Assembly (NCBI GenBank): GCA_002359075.1
Contig: DEQA01000132.1
Coordinates: 1 to 7,840 of the forward strand
Direction: 5' to 3'
From: Planococcaceae bacterium UBA3378
GTDB taxonomy: Bacteria > Bacillota > Bacilli > Bacillales_A > Planococcaceae
Length of the DNA stretch: 7,840 nt
Of the stretch, positions 1 to 5,622 are shown one piece after another; position 1 is the stretch's first letter; each line of letters starts with the position of its first letter. The position numbers were made by a program, and so were the translations under genes. Below the pieces are notes generated by a model. That model was not told the origin of the DNA and searched no databases. It saw only the letters and a program-made list of their open reading frames with translations.

Positions 1-753
1 GCATTTACAGAGCGTTTCTATCATAATAATTACATGGCGGAAATCGGCACTAAGAAGCTGCTGATCGATGCAGGCACGACCCTTCGTGAAAGTTTGAAAA
101 AAGCCGGATATACTTATACCGATATAGATGCTGTCTGGATTTCACACCTGCATTTTGACCATGTCGGTGGTCTTGAGGAGCTTGTGATGCAGCGATTCTG
201 GCAATTTGCAGACGGGCAGCATATGCCCGAAAAAACGCCTGTTTTTGTTCACGAAAGCGTCTATCTTCAATTACGCAGGCTGCTTGCTGCTGCTTTGGAC
301 AACCAGGGGCGTACTGTCGATGATTTTTGCGACTTTACGATCGTAAGCGATCAAGACGATATTGACTTTGAAGGAGTAAAGCTGCAGATTTTCGATACGA
401 CCCATTGCCATGCAAAAGGTCTTGTCAGCTCTGGACTTTTTATTCACGGTCCGCTCGGCAATGTGCTGTTTCCAAGCGATATGAAGGATTTGCGCAAAGC
501 CAATCTGCTGCGTTTTGTAAATGAAGATACACTCGCGATTTTTCAGGATACAAGCTTTACATTTAATGGTGTACATGCCCAGTTTCAGGATGTACTCGCC
601 TATTATCCGAAAAAATATCATCATTTGATTTATGCCATGCACTATAACGATAATATAGAGGCTTATATGCCGCAAATGGAACAGGCCGGCATCCGCTATG
701 TAAAGGAACGAGAAGCCGTCCTGCTGCCTTTATCCCCTTCCACACCCAAATAG
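1..753 (+). CDS. MBL-fold metallo-hydrolase, 5'-truncated by window edge
   Basis: Metallo-beta-lactamase-fold hydrolase, predicted cytoplasmic and dinuclear-metal dependent. The frame is open to base 1 (visible start AFTERFYHNNYMAEIG), and this is the beta-strand that normally follows an N-terminal LGTGS-type motif, so about 10-20 residues lie outside the window. The internal ATG at 34 is not a convincing start because it sits inside conserved fold sequence. Counting visible codons, the metal site is H49-x-H51-x-D53-H54 (ISHLHFDHVGG), then a THCH segment (H135, H137), D160 in FPSDMKD and H214 in AMHYND. That is the ligand order of the RNase Z/phosphodiesterase-like MBL enzymes. The 250 visible residues are a near-complete single domain without signal peptide or membrane segment. 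Substrate cannot be read from sequence: RNase Z-like phosphodiesterase, a cyclic-nucleotide hydrolase or a general MBL hydrolase are all possible. The fold is certain, the function is not. Confidence 0.9.
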   Translation, partial: AFTERFYHNNYMAEIGTKKLLIDAGTTLRESLKKAGYTYTDIDAVWISHLHFDHVGGLEELVMQRFWQFADGQHMPEKTPVFVHESVYLQLRRLLAAALDNQGRTVDDFCDFTIVSDQDDIDFEGVKLQIFDTTHCHAKGLVSSGLFIHGPLGNVLFPSDMKDLRKANLLRFVNEDTLAIFQDTSFTFNGVHAQFQDVLAYYPKKYHHLIYAMHYNDNIEAYMPQMEQAGIRYVKEREAVLLPLSPSTPK

Positions 754-778
754 CGTCAAGACGCTATTTGGTTTTTTT
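746..778 (+). terminator. Rho-independent terminator overlapping the MBL stop codon
   Basis: A perfect 11-bp stem, CCAAATAGCGT (746-756) with ACGCTATTTGG (761-771), closes a 4-base loop and is followed by seven T (772-778). The TAG stop codon (751-753) lies in the left arm, so a terminating ribosome would cover the hairpin. It separates the MBL gene from the promoter that begins at 783. Confidence 0.9.
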
Positions 779-782
779 CTTA

Positions 783-811
783 TGGACAGAAAAGTAAGCC
801 CCTATTATAAT
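783..811 (+). promoter_or_regulatory. Sigma-A-type promoter of the S66 peptidase gene
   Basis: TGGACA (783-788, five of six to TTGACA), a 17-base spacer, then a perfect TATAAT (806-811). The expected transcript start is near 818, giving a leader of about 45 nt before the ATG at 863. The promoter lies directly after the upstream terminator. It also overlaps the first codons of the longer open frame starting at 782, which argues against that start. Confidence 0.82.
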
Positions 812-847
812 AAACAGTCAAAAGGAAAATTTTTCTTATTTTCCGAT

Positions 848-854
848 AAAGGGG
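848..854 (+). promoter_or_regulatory. Ribosome binding site fixing the S66 peptidase start
   Basis: AAAGGGG (848-854) lies 8 bases before the ATG at 863. No comparable site precedes the in-frame ATG at 782, which lies upstream of the predicted transcript start, so 863 is chosen. Confidence 0.75.
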
Positions 855-862
855 ATATTTCT

Positions 863-1828
863 ATGAGAATACCTGAACCACTGCAGCCCGGCGATGAAAT
901 CCGCGTCATCGCTCCGAGCCGCAATGCTTCGATTCTATCGAAGGAAGGCATTGAATTAGCAAAAACGCGTTTAGAGCAGCTTGGTTTTCACGTGAGCTTT
1001 GGCAACCATATTTTCGAGGACGATCTACACCACTCTTCTTCCATTGAACAGCGTGTAGAGGATATACATGCAGCCTTTGCTGATCCGCATGTTAAAGCTA
1101 TTTTAACGGTGATCGGCGGCTTTAACAGCAATGAGTTGCTCCCTTATCTTGACTACGAACTCATTTCCAACAATCCTAAAGTCTTCTGTGGCTACAGTGA
1201 TATTACCGCCCTTGCTACGGCCATTACCGCCCGCTGCGGTTTTGTGACCTATTCCGGTCCGCACTTTTCAAGCTTCCAGATGGAAAAGGCTCAGGACTAC
1301 CAGACAAACGCCTTTCTATCTGCCGTTACCCAAGGGGCTCCCTACCCGCTTGCTGCCTCCTCCCAATGGAGTGATGATGCATGGTATGCAGACGAGATTA
1401 ATCGACACTTCGAGAAAACAGAATGGAAGACCTATAATGAAGGAACAGCAAAAGGAACGATTTGGGGCGGCAATCTCTGTACGCTGAATCTTCTTCAAGG
1501 AACTCCTTATATGCCGGAGCTAACGAACGCCATTCTGTTCGTTGAAGATGATGATATGGTGACACCGGAACTGTTTGCCCGGGATCTTACTTCCCTTCTG
1601 CAGGCATGCGGTTCCGTTAAAGCTCTTGTTATTGGAAGATTCCAGCGTGTCTCCAATATGACCGAAGAGCAGCTGCATTTTATTTTGGACAAACACCCTG
1701 TCCTGAAAACGATTCCCGTCCTTTATAATGTAGATTTCGGGCATACCCAGCCGATTTTCACCTTCTCTATCGGAGGGATCGGAACGGTCGATACCGCTAC
1801 AAAGACGATAAATATTACTAAATCATAA
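863..1828 (+). CDS. S66 family serine peptidase (LD-carboxypeptidase / MccF-like)
   Basis: A 321-residue cytoplasmic serine peptidase of family S66, whose members are muramoyltetrapeptide LD-carboxypeptidases (LdcA, murein recycling) and MccF-type enzymes that cleave microcin C and related aminoacyl-nucleotides. The N-terminus (PLQPGDEIRVIAPS) is the typical first strand of the family. The nucleophile is S112 in FCGYSDITAL. The other triad members are E228 in LFVEDDD and H294 in DFGHTQPI, in the same order and spacing as MccF (344 aa). The VIGGFNSNELL segment (84-93) and WGGNLCTLNLL (around 206-216) are also family hallmarks. There is no signal peptide. Start 863 rests on the Shine-Dalgarno site and the promoter; the 27-codon extension upstream (rich in K and F, not conserved in type) is not believed. 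It is a single-gene unit. Whether the substrate is a peptidoglycan peptide or a toxic peptide-nucleotide is open; residue pattern and length lean to the MccF-like branch. Confidence 0.93.
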   Translation: MRIPEPLQPGDEIRVIAPSRNASILSKEGIELAKTRLEQLGFHVSFGNHIFEDDLHHSSSIEQRVEDIHAAFADPHVKAILTVIGGFNSNELLPYLDYELISNNPKVFCGYSDITALATAITARCGFVTYSGPHFSSFQMEKAQDYQTNAFLSAVTQGAPYPLAASSQWSDDAWYADEINRHFEKTEWKTYNEGTAKGTIWGGNLCTLNLLQGTPYMPELTNAILFVEDDDMVTPELFARDLTSLLQACGSVKALVIGRFQRVSNMTEEQLHFILDKHPVLKTIPVLYNVDFGHTQPIFTFSIGGIGTVDTATKTINITKS

Positions 1829-1871
1829 GTGAAATACAATTGTAATATTCTCCTGTAAACCCTAGTGATGA

Positions 1872-1917
1872 CGCGGTTTTTGCCCATAAAAATGCCAGGA
1901 CCGCGGCCAATATTTTT
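1872..1917 (+). other. GC-rich imperfect hairpin between S66 gene and gsiB; possible weak terminator
   Basis: CGCGG (1872-1876) pairs with CCGCG (1901-1905), with an inner TTTTT/AAAAA stem (1877-1881 with 1888-1892) and an 8-base bulge; five T follow at 1913-1917 after a 7-base gap. It is the only structure that could end the S66 transcript before gsiB, but the bulge and delayed T tract make it weak. A 10-bp palindrome TACAATTGTA (1835-1844) lies just upstream, with no assigned role. Confidence 0.3.
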
Positions 1918-1926
1918 CAGCACAAT

Positions 1927-1951
1927 GTTTACCCCGTCTTCTCCTGGGAAT
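1927..1951 (+). promoter_or_regulatory. Sigma-B (general stress) promoter of gsiB-like gene
   Basis: GTTTAC (1927-1932), a 13-base spacer and GGGAAT (1946-1951) match the Bacillus sigma-B consensus (GTTTWW, 13-15 bases, GGGWAW). No good sigma-A promoter is seen in the same stretch. The predicted start near 1958 gives a leader of about 45 nt. gsiB of Bacillus subtilis is a classic sigma-B regulon member, so position and downstream gene agree. Confidence 0.85.
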
Positions 1952-1989
1952 ATAACATGTAAGCTTAACAATATAAGCTAATAAACATT

Positions 1990-1995
1990 AGGAGG
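1990..1995 (+). promoter_or_regulatory. Consensus Shine-Dalgarno of gsiB-like gene
   Basis: AGGAGG (1990-1995) is a full consensus site, 8 bases before the ATG at 2004. In B. subtilis a strong site of this kind is known to make gsiB mRNA unusually stable, so it is probably important for expression here too. Confidence 0.85.
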
Positions 1996-2003
1996 AATTA
2001 CAA

Positions 2004-2393
2004 ATGGCTAACAAACGCAATAACAACGAAAACGAAAACATGACAGTTCAAGAAGCAGGTCGTAAAGGCGGAGAAGCTACCTCCAACAATCATGGTCGCG
2101 AGTTTTATGAAGAGATCGGCCGCAAAGGCGGAGAAGCTACTGCTGAAAACCACGACAAAGAATTTTACCAAGAAATCGGCCGTAAAGGCGGAGAAGCTAC
2201 TGCTGACAATCACGGTCAAGAATTCTATGAAGAAATCGGCCGCAAAGGCGGAGAAGCTACTCAAAACAATAATAACAACAATGGCGACAACAACAATGGC
2301 AGCAACAACGGTAAAATGAGCCGTGAAGAAGCAGGCCGTAAAGGCGGAGAAGCAAGCAGCCGCAGCCGTTCTAACAACAAAAACAACGACTAA
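2004..2393 (+). CDS. gsiB: GsiB-like general stress protein (KGG repeats)
   Basis: A 129-residue, very hydrophilic, probably disordered cytoplasmic protein of the KGG (stress-induced bacterial acidophilic repeat) family, related to GsiB of B. subtilis, a desiccation/glucose-starvation/heat-induced protein with LEA-like character. Five RKGGEA modules begin at residues 20, 40, 60, 80 and 112. The first four are spaced exactly 20 residues and share the filler pattern NHxxEFYxEIG. Between modules four and five lies an Asn/Gly-rich low-complexity linker (about 85-103). The fifth module is preceded by KMSREEAG, and the tail is Ser/Arg/Asn-rich. There is no Cys, Trp, signal peptide or membrane segment. 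It is transcribed alone from the sigma-B promoter upstream. The homology is confident; the molecular role (protective hydrophilin) is inferred from the family. Confidence 0.93.
   Translation: MANKRNNNENENMTVQEAGRKGGEATSNNHGREFYEEIGRKGGEATAENHDKEFYQEIGRKGGEATADNHGQEFYEEIGRKGGEATQNNNNNNGDNNNGSNNGKMSREEAGRKGGEASSRSRSNNKNND
2061..2260 (+). repeat. 60-bp in-frame tandem repeats encoding KGG modules
   Basis: The block AAAGGCGGAGAAGCTAC recurs at 2064, 2124, 2184 and 2244, an exact 60-bp period (20 codons). A fifth, diverged copy (AAAGGCGGAGAAGCAAG, 2340-2356) lies 96 bp after the fourth, separated by an AAC/AAT-rich stretch. Near identity at the DNA level, including silent positions, points to recent duplication or gene conversion among units. 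Confidence 0.9.
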
Positions 2394-2507
2394 TACAACA
2401 ACACACTAAAATCATACGAATTACTGTATGAGTGTACCTAGTTGAATGATGCCAGTGATTCCACTATAATCTGATACTAGTAGACACACTAAAAAACACG
2501 TCAATCA
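2394..2507 (+). other. 3' untranslated stretch of gsiB-like gene
   Basis: There are 114 bases between the gsiB stop and its terminator with no open frame bearing a ribosome site. It contains a small hairpin TCATAC/GTATGA (ends near 2410 and 2429) and an 11-base direct repeat ACACACTAAAA at 2401 and 2484. No role is recognised. Together with 2555-2609, where nothing is visible, it accounts for the gap up to the next promoter. Confidence 0.4.
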
Positions 2508-2554
2508 AAAAGAGGCATTTGCAACTGTTAAGGCAGCTGCAAATGCCTCTTTTC
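2508..2554 (+). terminator. Strong Rho-independent terminator of gsiB-like gene
   Basis: A perfect 16-bp stem pairs AAAAGAGGCATTTGCA (2508-2523) with its complement (2538-2553). After one mismatch, CTG/CAG extends it, leaving a 6-base loop. The right arm ends in TTTT followed by CTTTAT. The A-rich left flank could also let it act on the other strand, though no minus-strand gene approaches it. Confidence 0.93.
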
Positions 2555-2609
2555 TTTATGGTGATTTTTGCATTCCCTCTCTTACCCATTTCCCTTGAAA
2601 TCAAAACAG

Positions 2610-2638
2610 TTGAAAAGTCTCAAATTATGGTATATATT
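2610..2638 (+). promoter_or_regulatory. Sigma-A-type promoter of the HExxH gene
   Basis: TTGAAA (2610-2615), a 17-base spacer and TATATT (2633-2638) are each five of six to consensus. The expected transcript start is near 2645, about 53 nt before the preferred ATG at 2698. Confidence 0.7.
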
Positions 2639-2688
2639 TAATCAGCTTTCATATATTATTTACTAATATGATAATTTATTTAAATATA

Positions 2689-2695
2689 GAGGGAG
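2689..2695 (+). promoter_or_regulatory. Ribosome binding site fixing the HExxH gene start
   Basis: GAGGGAG (2689-2695) lies directly before ATG 2698; the GAGG core is 5 bases away. The in-frame ATG at 2668 has only AT-rich sequence before it and would place the Shine-Dalgarno inside the coding frame. Confidence 0.7.
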
Positions 2696-2697
2696 AA

Positions 2698-3267
2698 ATG
2701 AGAGACTACATGCAAGACAACTATAAAGAAAAAAACCTTCGTCAGCTGATCCTTTCGACAATCAAAGCAGTAGGTATGAATACCGAGCTGAAAAAGGATG
2801 AATGCGGCATTAATATGAGCTATAACTTTATCGGTGACTATGTAGGATATGATAAAAAACGCCTTGTGGAAGCATGGAAGGAAATGCAGGCAGCTATACC
2901 GTTCGAGCAATATGTGAAAACATTAACAATGCACGAACTCGGCCATGCCATAGACCGTGAAGCATTACAGGATTCACTAGAACGGACACTTGAAATACTC
3001 GACATAAAAAACAGCCATTCCCCAAGAGAGCTTTATACGAATATCGATCTTTTATCTGTATTACTTGAAGAACAGCAAATGGATATTACTTTCGAAGAAA
3101 CGGCCTGGCGCAATGCAAAATATTTAAACGAAACAGCCGGCCTTGTCGATAGCTTTACATTCGAATTCATTAAAAAACATAGCCTGGCTACCTATAAGGA
3201 TTTATATGAAGAAGACACAGCCCTATATAATAAACTTGCAGAAGAACGTACTTTGCAGCCGGTGTAA
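2698..3267 (+). CDS. Putative zinc-dependent HExxH hydrolase, function unknown
   Basis: A 189-residue soluble protein with one clear catalytic signature, MHELGHAID, giving zinc-site residues H79, E80 and H83. A downstream FEETAW segment (E133/E134) is the best candidate for a third, glutamate ligand of the gluzincin type. The region before the motif (positions 1-75) is charged and mostly helical in character; the C-terminal 55 residues are also helix-like, ending LAEERTLQPV. There is no signal peptide, transmembrane segment, propeptide or DNA-binding domain, so if active it is an intracellular minigluzincin-like peptidase. The start at 2698 is preferred over 2668 on the Shine-Dalgarno. It is a single-gene unit with its own promoter and terminator, so neighbours give no hint of substrate. 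It is not a recognised named family to me. The zinc-hydrolase assignment is good, peptidase activity is inferred. Confidence 0.85.
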   Translation: MRDYMQDNYKEKNLRQLILSTIKAVGMNTELKKDECGINMSYNFIGDYVGYDKKRLVEAWKEMQAAIPFEQYVKTLTMHELGHAIDREALQDSLERTLEILDIKNSHSPRELYTNIDLLSVLLEEQQMDITFEETAWRNAKYLNETAGLVDSFTFEFIKKHSLATYKDLYEEDTALYNKLAEERTLQPV

Positions 3268-3297
3268 AAAGGCTGTTATCTTTTTATAAATAAATGC

Positions 3298-3326
3298 AAA
3301 ACTCCATTTTTTCAAATGGAGTTTTT
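3298..3326 (+). terminator. Rho-independent terminator, possibly bidirectional
   Basis: AAAACTCCATTT (3298-3309) pairs perfectly with AAATGGAGTTTT (3314-3325) over a TTTC loop, followed by T and GTTTT. It ends the HExxH gene. Read on the minus strand the same hairpin runs out in TTTTGC, so it could also serve the convergent alcohol dehydrogenase, whose stop is about 100 bases away and which has no other hairpin. Confidence 0.88.
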
Positions 3327-3424
3327 GTTTTAGCTATATATTAGATTTTATAAAACAGCTTAGCTATTTATATTGTTTCCAAATCGGCAATTTGTCCGCA
3401 CTTATTCTCAAACATTGTAAACTA

Positions 3425-4513
3425 TTATTGAATACGAAGAATCGGTTTAATGGCCTCACCGGTTTTTGATGCTACAAATGCTTCATTAATTTGGTCGAAG
3501 TCATAGAATTTCACTAATTTATCAAATGGGAATTGGCCTGCCTTGTAGTAATCAACCAACTGCGGAATAAAGACATTCGGCACTGAATCGCCTTCGATTA
3601 CCCCTACCATTGTTTTTCCTTCAGCCATTAAATCATTATGCACATCAATATTCATTTCTGGTGTAACACCAACGATCGCAGCAATGCCAAGCGGACGTAA
3701 TGCTTGTAAACATTGTCGGACAACCGGTGGAACGCCTGTTGTATCGACAGCGTACTTTGTACCACCGTTCGTTAATTCTTTGATTTCTTTTACAACATCT
3801 ACTTTTGATCCGTTAAATGTATGAGTTGCCCCGAGTTCTTTTGCCAGTTCCAGGCGTGAATCATGTACATCAACGGCAATAATTGTTTTACAGCCTACAA
3901 TTTTCGCGGCCATAATAGCACTTAACCCAACTGCGCCTGCACCATAAATGGCAATTGTGGAGCCGAATTCAGGCTTAAGTTTATTTAAAACAGTCCCTGC
4001 ACCTGTTTGAATCCCACAGCCTAAAGGACCAAGCAATGCCAAATCTACATCTTTATCTACTTTGACAACATTACGCTCATGAGCAACGGCAAATGTACCG
4101 AAAGAAGATTGACCGAAGAATGTTGAAAGCTGCTGCCCGTCTTTTGATAAACGATGAGTATGATCATCATTCACGCCGCCAAAATTTAAGTCATTGAATG
4201 TTTCGCAAACTGTTGGATGGCCTGTTAAACAGTTATCACAATGGCCGCAATGGGCGAATGACAATACAACATGATCCCCTTTTGCTAAACGTGTAACCCC
4301 TTCCCCGACTTCCTCTACAATACCTGCGCCTTCATGGCCAAGTACAGCCGGTAGTGGTGCGATGGCTGCATCACGTGCAACTGCGTCTGTGTGACAAACA
4401 CCTGTAGCAACGATTTTCACTAACACTTCATTTGCTTTCGGTGCCGCTAACTCTACTTCTTCAAGGATAAAGTCTTGACCTTGTCCAGGGGTAACTGCTG
4501 CTTTAATTTTCAT
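3425..4513 (-). CDS. Zn-dependent, NAD-linked alcohol dehydrogenase (aryl-alcohol type)
   Basis: A 362-residue medium-chain zinc alcohol dehydrogenase that oxidises an alcohol to its aldehyde, or the reverse, in the cytoplasm. The GroES-like catalytic domain comes first: catalytic zinc ligands C40 (GVCHTD), H60 with E61 (GHEGAG) and C166 (GPLGCGIQTG); structural zinc ligands C89, C92, C95 and C103. The Rossmann domain follows with GAGAVG at 191-196, and D215 at the end of the second strand favours NAD over NADP. Length and motifs are complete. The pattern GVCHTDxxxRD with PLPAVLGHEGAG resembles benzyl/aryl-alcohol dehydrogenases more than ethanol-type AdhP, but the substrate is not fixed by sequence. 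AGGAG (complement of 4523-4527) lies 9 bases before the ATG. It is divergent from a LysR regulator with a palindrome between, so it is the likely target of that regulator. Confidence 0.95.
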   Translation of the reverse strand: MKIKAAVTPGQGQDFILEEVELAAPKANEVLVKIVATGVCHTDAVARDAAIAPLPAVLGHEGAGIVEEVGEGVTRLAKGDHVVLSFAHCGHCDNCLTGHPTVCETFNDLNFGGVNDDHTHRLSKDGQQLSTFFGQSSFGTFAVAHERNVVKVDKDVDLALLGPLGCGIQTGAGTVLNKLKPEFGSTIAIYGAGAVGLSAIMAAKIVGCKTIIAVDVHDSRLELAKELGATHTFNGSKVDVVKEIKELTNGGTKYAVDTTGVPPVVRQCLQALRPLGIAAIVGVTPEMNIDVHNDLMAEGKTMVGVIEGDSVPNVFIPQLVDYYKAGQFPFDKLVKFYDFDQINEAFVASKTGEAIKPILRIQ

Positions 4514-4598
4514 GGGTAGACACTCCTCTAAAGTTACATTCTATCTATGTGACAAATTATCAAACTGCATAATTATCGTAAACCTCTATCAAAATCGG

Positions 4599-4604
4599 TA
4601 CAAT
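4599..4604 (+). promoter_or_regulatory. Probable -10 box of the LysR-type gene
   Basis: TACAAT (4599-4604) is five of six to TATAAT, but no good -35 hexamer lies 16-18 bases upstream. The transcript would start near 4611, inside the palindrome. A weak, self-controlled promoter fits a LysR regulator. Confidence 0.4.
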
Positions 4605-4638
4605 ATATCTAAACGAATATACATATTCACTTAGATAC
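4605..4638. promoter_or_regulatory. 34-bp imperfect palindrome, candidate LysR operator
   Basis: Left arm ATATCTAAACGAATAT (4605-4620) and right arm ATATTCACTTAGATAC (4623-4638) are complementary at 13 of 16 positions around a 2-base centre (AC). It holds the inner dyad GAATAT/ATATTC and the outer dyad TATCTAA/TTAGATA. It sits 15 bases before the regulator's ATG, overlaps its expected transcript start, and is 92 bp or more from the dehydrogenase ATG. That is the usual geometry for a LysR recognition site that also autorepresses. Further TATC motifs lie toward the dehydrogenase (4558, 4574, 4587). Confidence 0.6.
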
Positions 4639-4653
4639 ATAAGGGGAGATAAT

Positions 4654-5565
4654 ATGCAATTATTACAATTACACTATTTTCTAGCTGTTGCGAAAACCGA
4701 GCATATGTCTCAGGCTGCACTCTCTTTAAACATTACCCAATCCTCATTAAGTAAAACGATTGCCAAATTAGAAGATGAATTGGGCGTTGCCTTATTTGAT
4801 CGAAATGGCAAGAAAATCTCCTTGAACCGTTATGGAAAATATTATGCAAAAGAAGTAGAGCGCGCATTAGGAATATTACAGGATGCGCATGAAGAAATAC
4901 TGGAAATGGCTGATATAGAAGAAGACCGGGTGTCCATTAGTGTGATGAGTTCCACGATACTGCCGCCTATATTTAGAAGCTTTTATGAACGCAGACCGAA
5001 TATTAAAATTCAGCAATCCATCCTGCCCGATATAATAGCAAAAGAGCGTCTGATCAGTGGAGAAATCGAGCTGTGTGTTTCCAATACCCCTATTACAGGA
5101 CCTGATATTGAATGGTTGCCCGTCTTAAAGGAACGGTTGGATTTGATTGTTCCTAAAAATCATAGACTCGCTCAATTTGATGAAATTGATTTACTTGAAG
5201 CAAAAAACGAACGTTTTATAGGATATAAATCCGGATTAGAATCGATCAGCATGTTTGAAAAATGCTGCCTGCAAGCAGGATTTACACCAAACATTATATT
5301 TGAAGGAACGGAAATGTCGATTGTTTTACAACTTGTTAATGAAGGACAAGGGGTTACATTTTATCCGCAATATTCATTTTTGGGAGAACAACTGGAAAAT
5401 ACCAAAATCATTCGTTTGAAAAATAGCCATTGTTATCAGATGGTGGGATTCGCTTGGTTAAAAAACAAAAAGTATTCTTACGTATCAGAACAATTTCGCC
5501 AACATATGATTCAAGCATTTACAGACATTCACCATAAAAATTATGGTAAAGGAGCTTACAGCTAA
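4654..5565 (+). CDS. LysR-type transcriptional regulator
   Basis: A 303-residue LysR-family regulator of normal family length. The winged helix-turn-helix is residues 1-60, with recognition region LNITQSSLSKTIAKLEDELG (about 25-44) and wing FDRNGKKISLNRYG. The linker helix follows at about 60-90 (YYAKEVERALGILQDAHEEI). The effector-binding domain, periplasmic-binding-protein-like in two lobes, runs from about 93 to 290, beginning with RVSISVMSS and including the typical GELxLCVSN and NEGQGVTFYP segments. The Shine-Dalgarno GGAG (4645-4648) is 5 bases before the ATG. It is divergent from the zinc alcohol dehydrogenase, the classic arrangement in which the regulator senses a pathway metabolite, activates the neighbour and represses itself. 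The inducer is unknown; an aldehyde or alcohol related to the dehydrogenase substrate is an inference. The family assignment is certain. Confidence 0.96.
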   Translation: MQLLQLHYFLAVAKTEHMSQAALSLNITQSSLSKTIAKLEDELGVALFDRNGKKISLNRYGKYYAKEVERALGILQDAHEEILEMADIEEDRVSISVMSSTILPPIFRSFYERRPNIKIQQSILPDIIAKERLISGEIELCVSNTPITGPDIEWLPVLKERLDLIVPKNHRLAQFDEIDLLEAKNERFIGYKSGLESISMFEKCCLQAGFTPNIIFEGTEMSIVLQLVNEGQGVTFYPQYSFLGEQLENTKIIRLKNSHCYQMVGFAWLKNKKYSYVSEQFRQHMIQAFTDIHHKNYGKGAYS

Positions 5566-5622
5566 TTTTACCTATCCCCTGTTGCAACGATTGAATGCAG
5601 CACTTACTAGTCCTAAACTAAA

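Noticed and set aside
1723..1971. Minus-strand open frame of 82 codons between and across the S66 3' end, with coding-like wording in its first half
   Set aside because: It starts at TTG without any ribosome site, overlaps the S66 gene antisense and the sigma-B promoter of gsiB, and matches no family I know. The part that looks coding is the GC-rich hairpin region.
1998..2264. Minus-strand hydrophobic repetitive frame (SFSAFAAD-type units) opposite gsiB
   Set aside because: It is the antisense image of the KGG repeats, explained by periodic sequence. It lacks a start signal.
2092..2319. Plus-strand frame within the gsiB-like gene, repetitive and Lys-rich
   Set aside because: It is a frame-shifted shadow of the KGG repeats; the 60-bp period keeps every frame open. 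It has no ribosome site.
2061..2356. Regular 60-bp repeats considered as a CRISPR-like array
   Set aside because: Repeats and spacers together form one continuous reading frame with the KGG protein motif, and the intervening sequences are related to each other, not unique.
2668..2697. Upstream in-frame ATG giving ten more residues to the HExxH protein
   Set aside because: There is no Shine-Dalgarno before it, it would put the good GAGGGAG site inside the coding sequence, and it lies only about 23 bases from the predicted transcript start.
3331..3375. Direct repeat TAGCTAT at 3331 and 3361 between the convergent HExxH and adh genes
   Set aside because: It is short, AT-rich and without a neighbouring element that would use it; likely chance.
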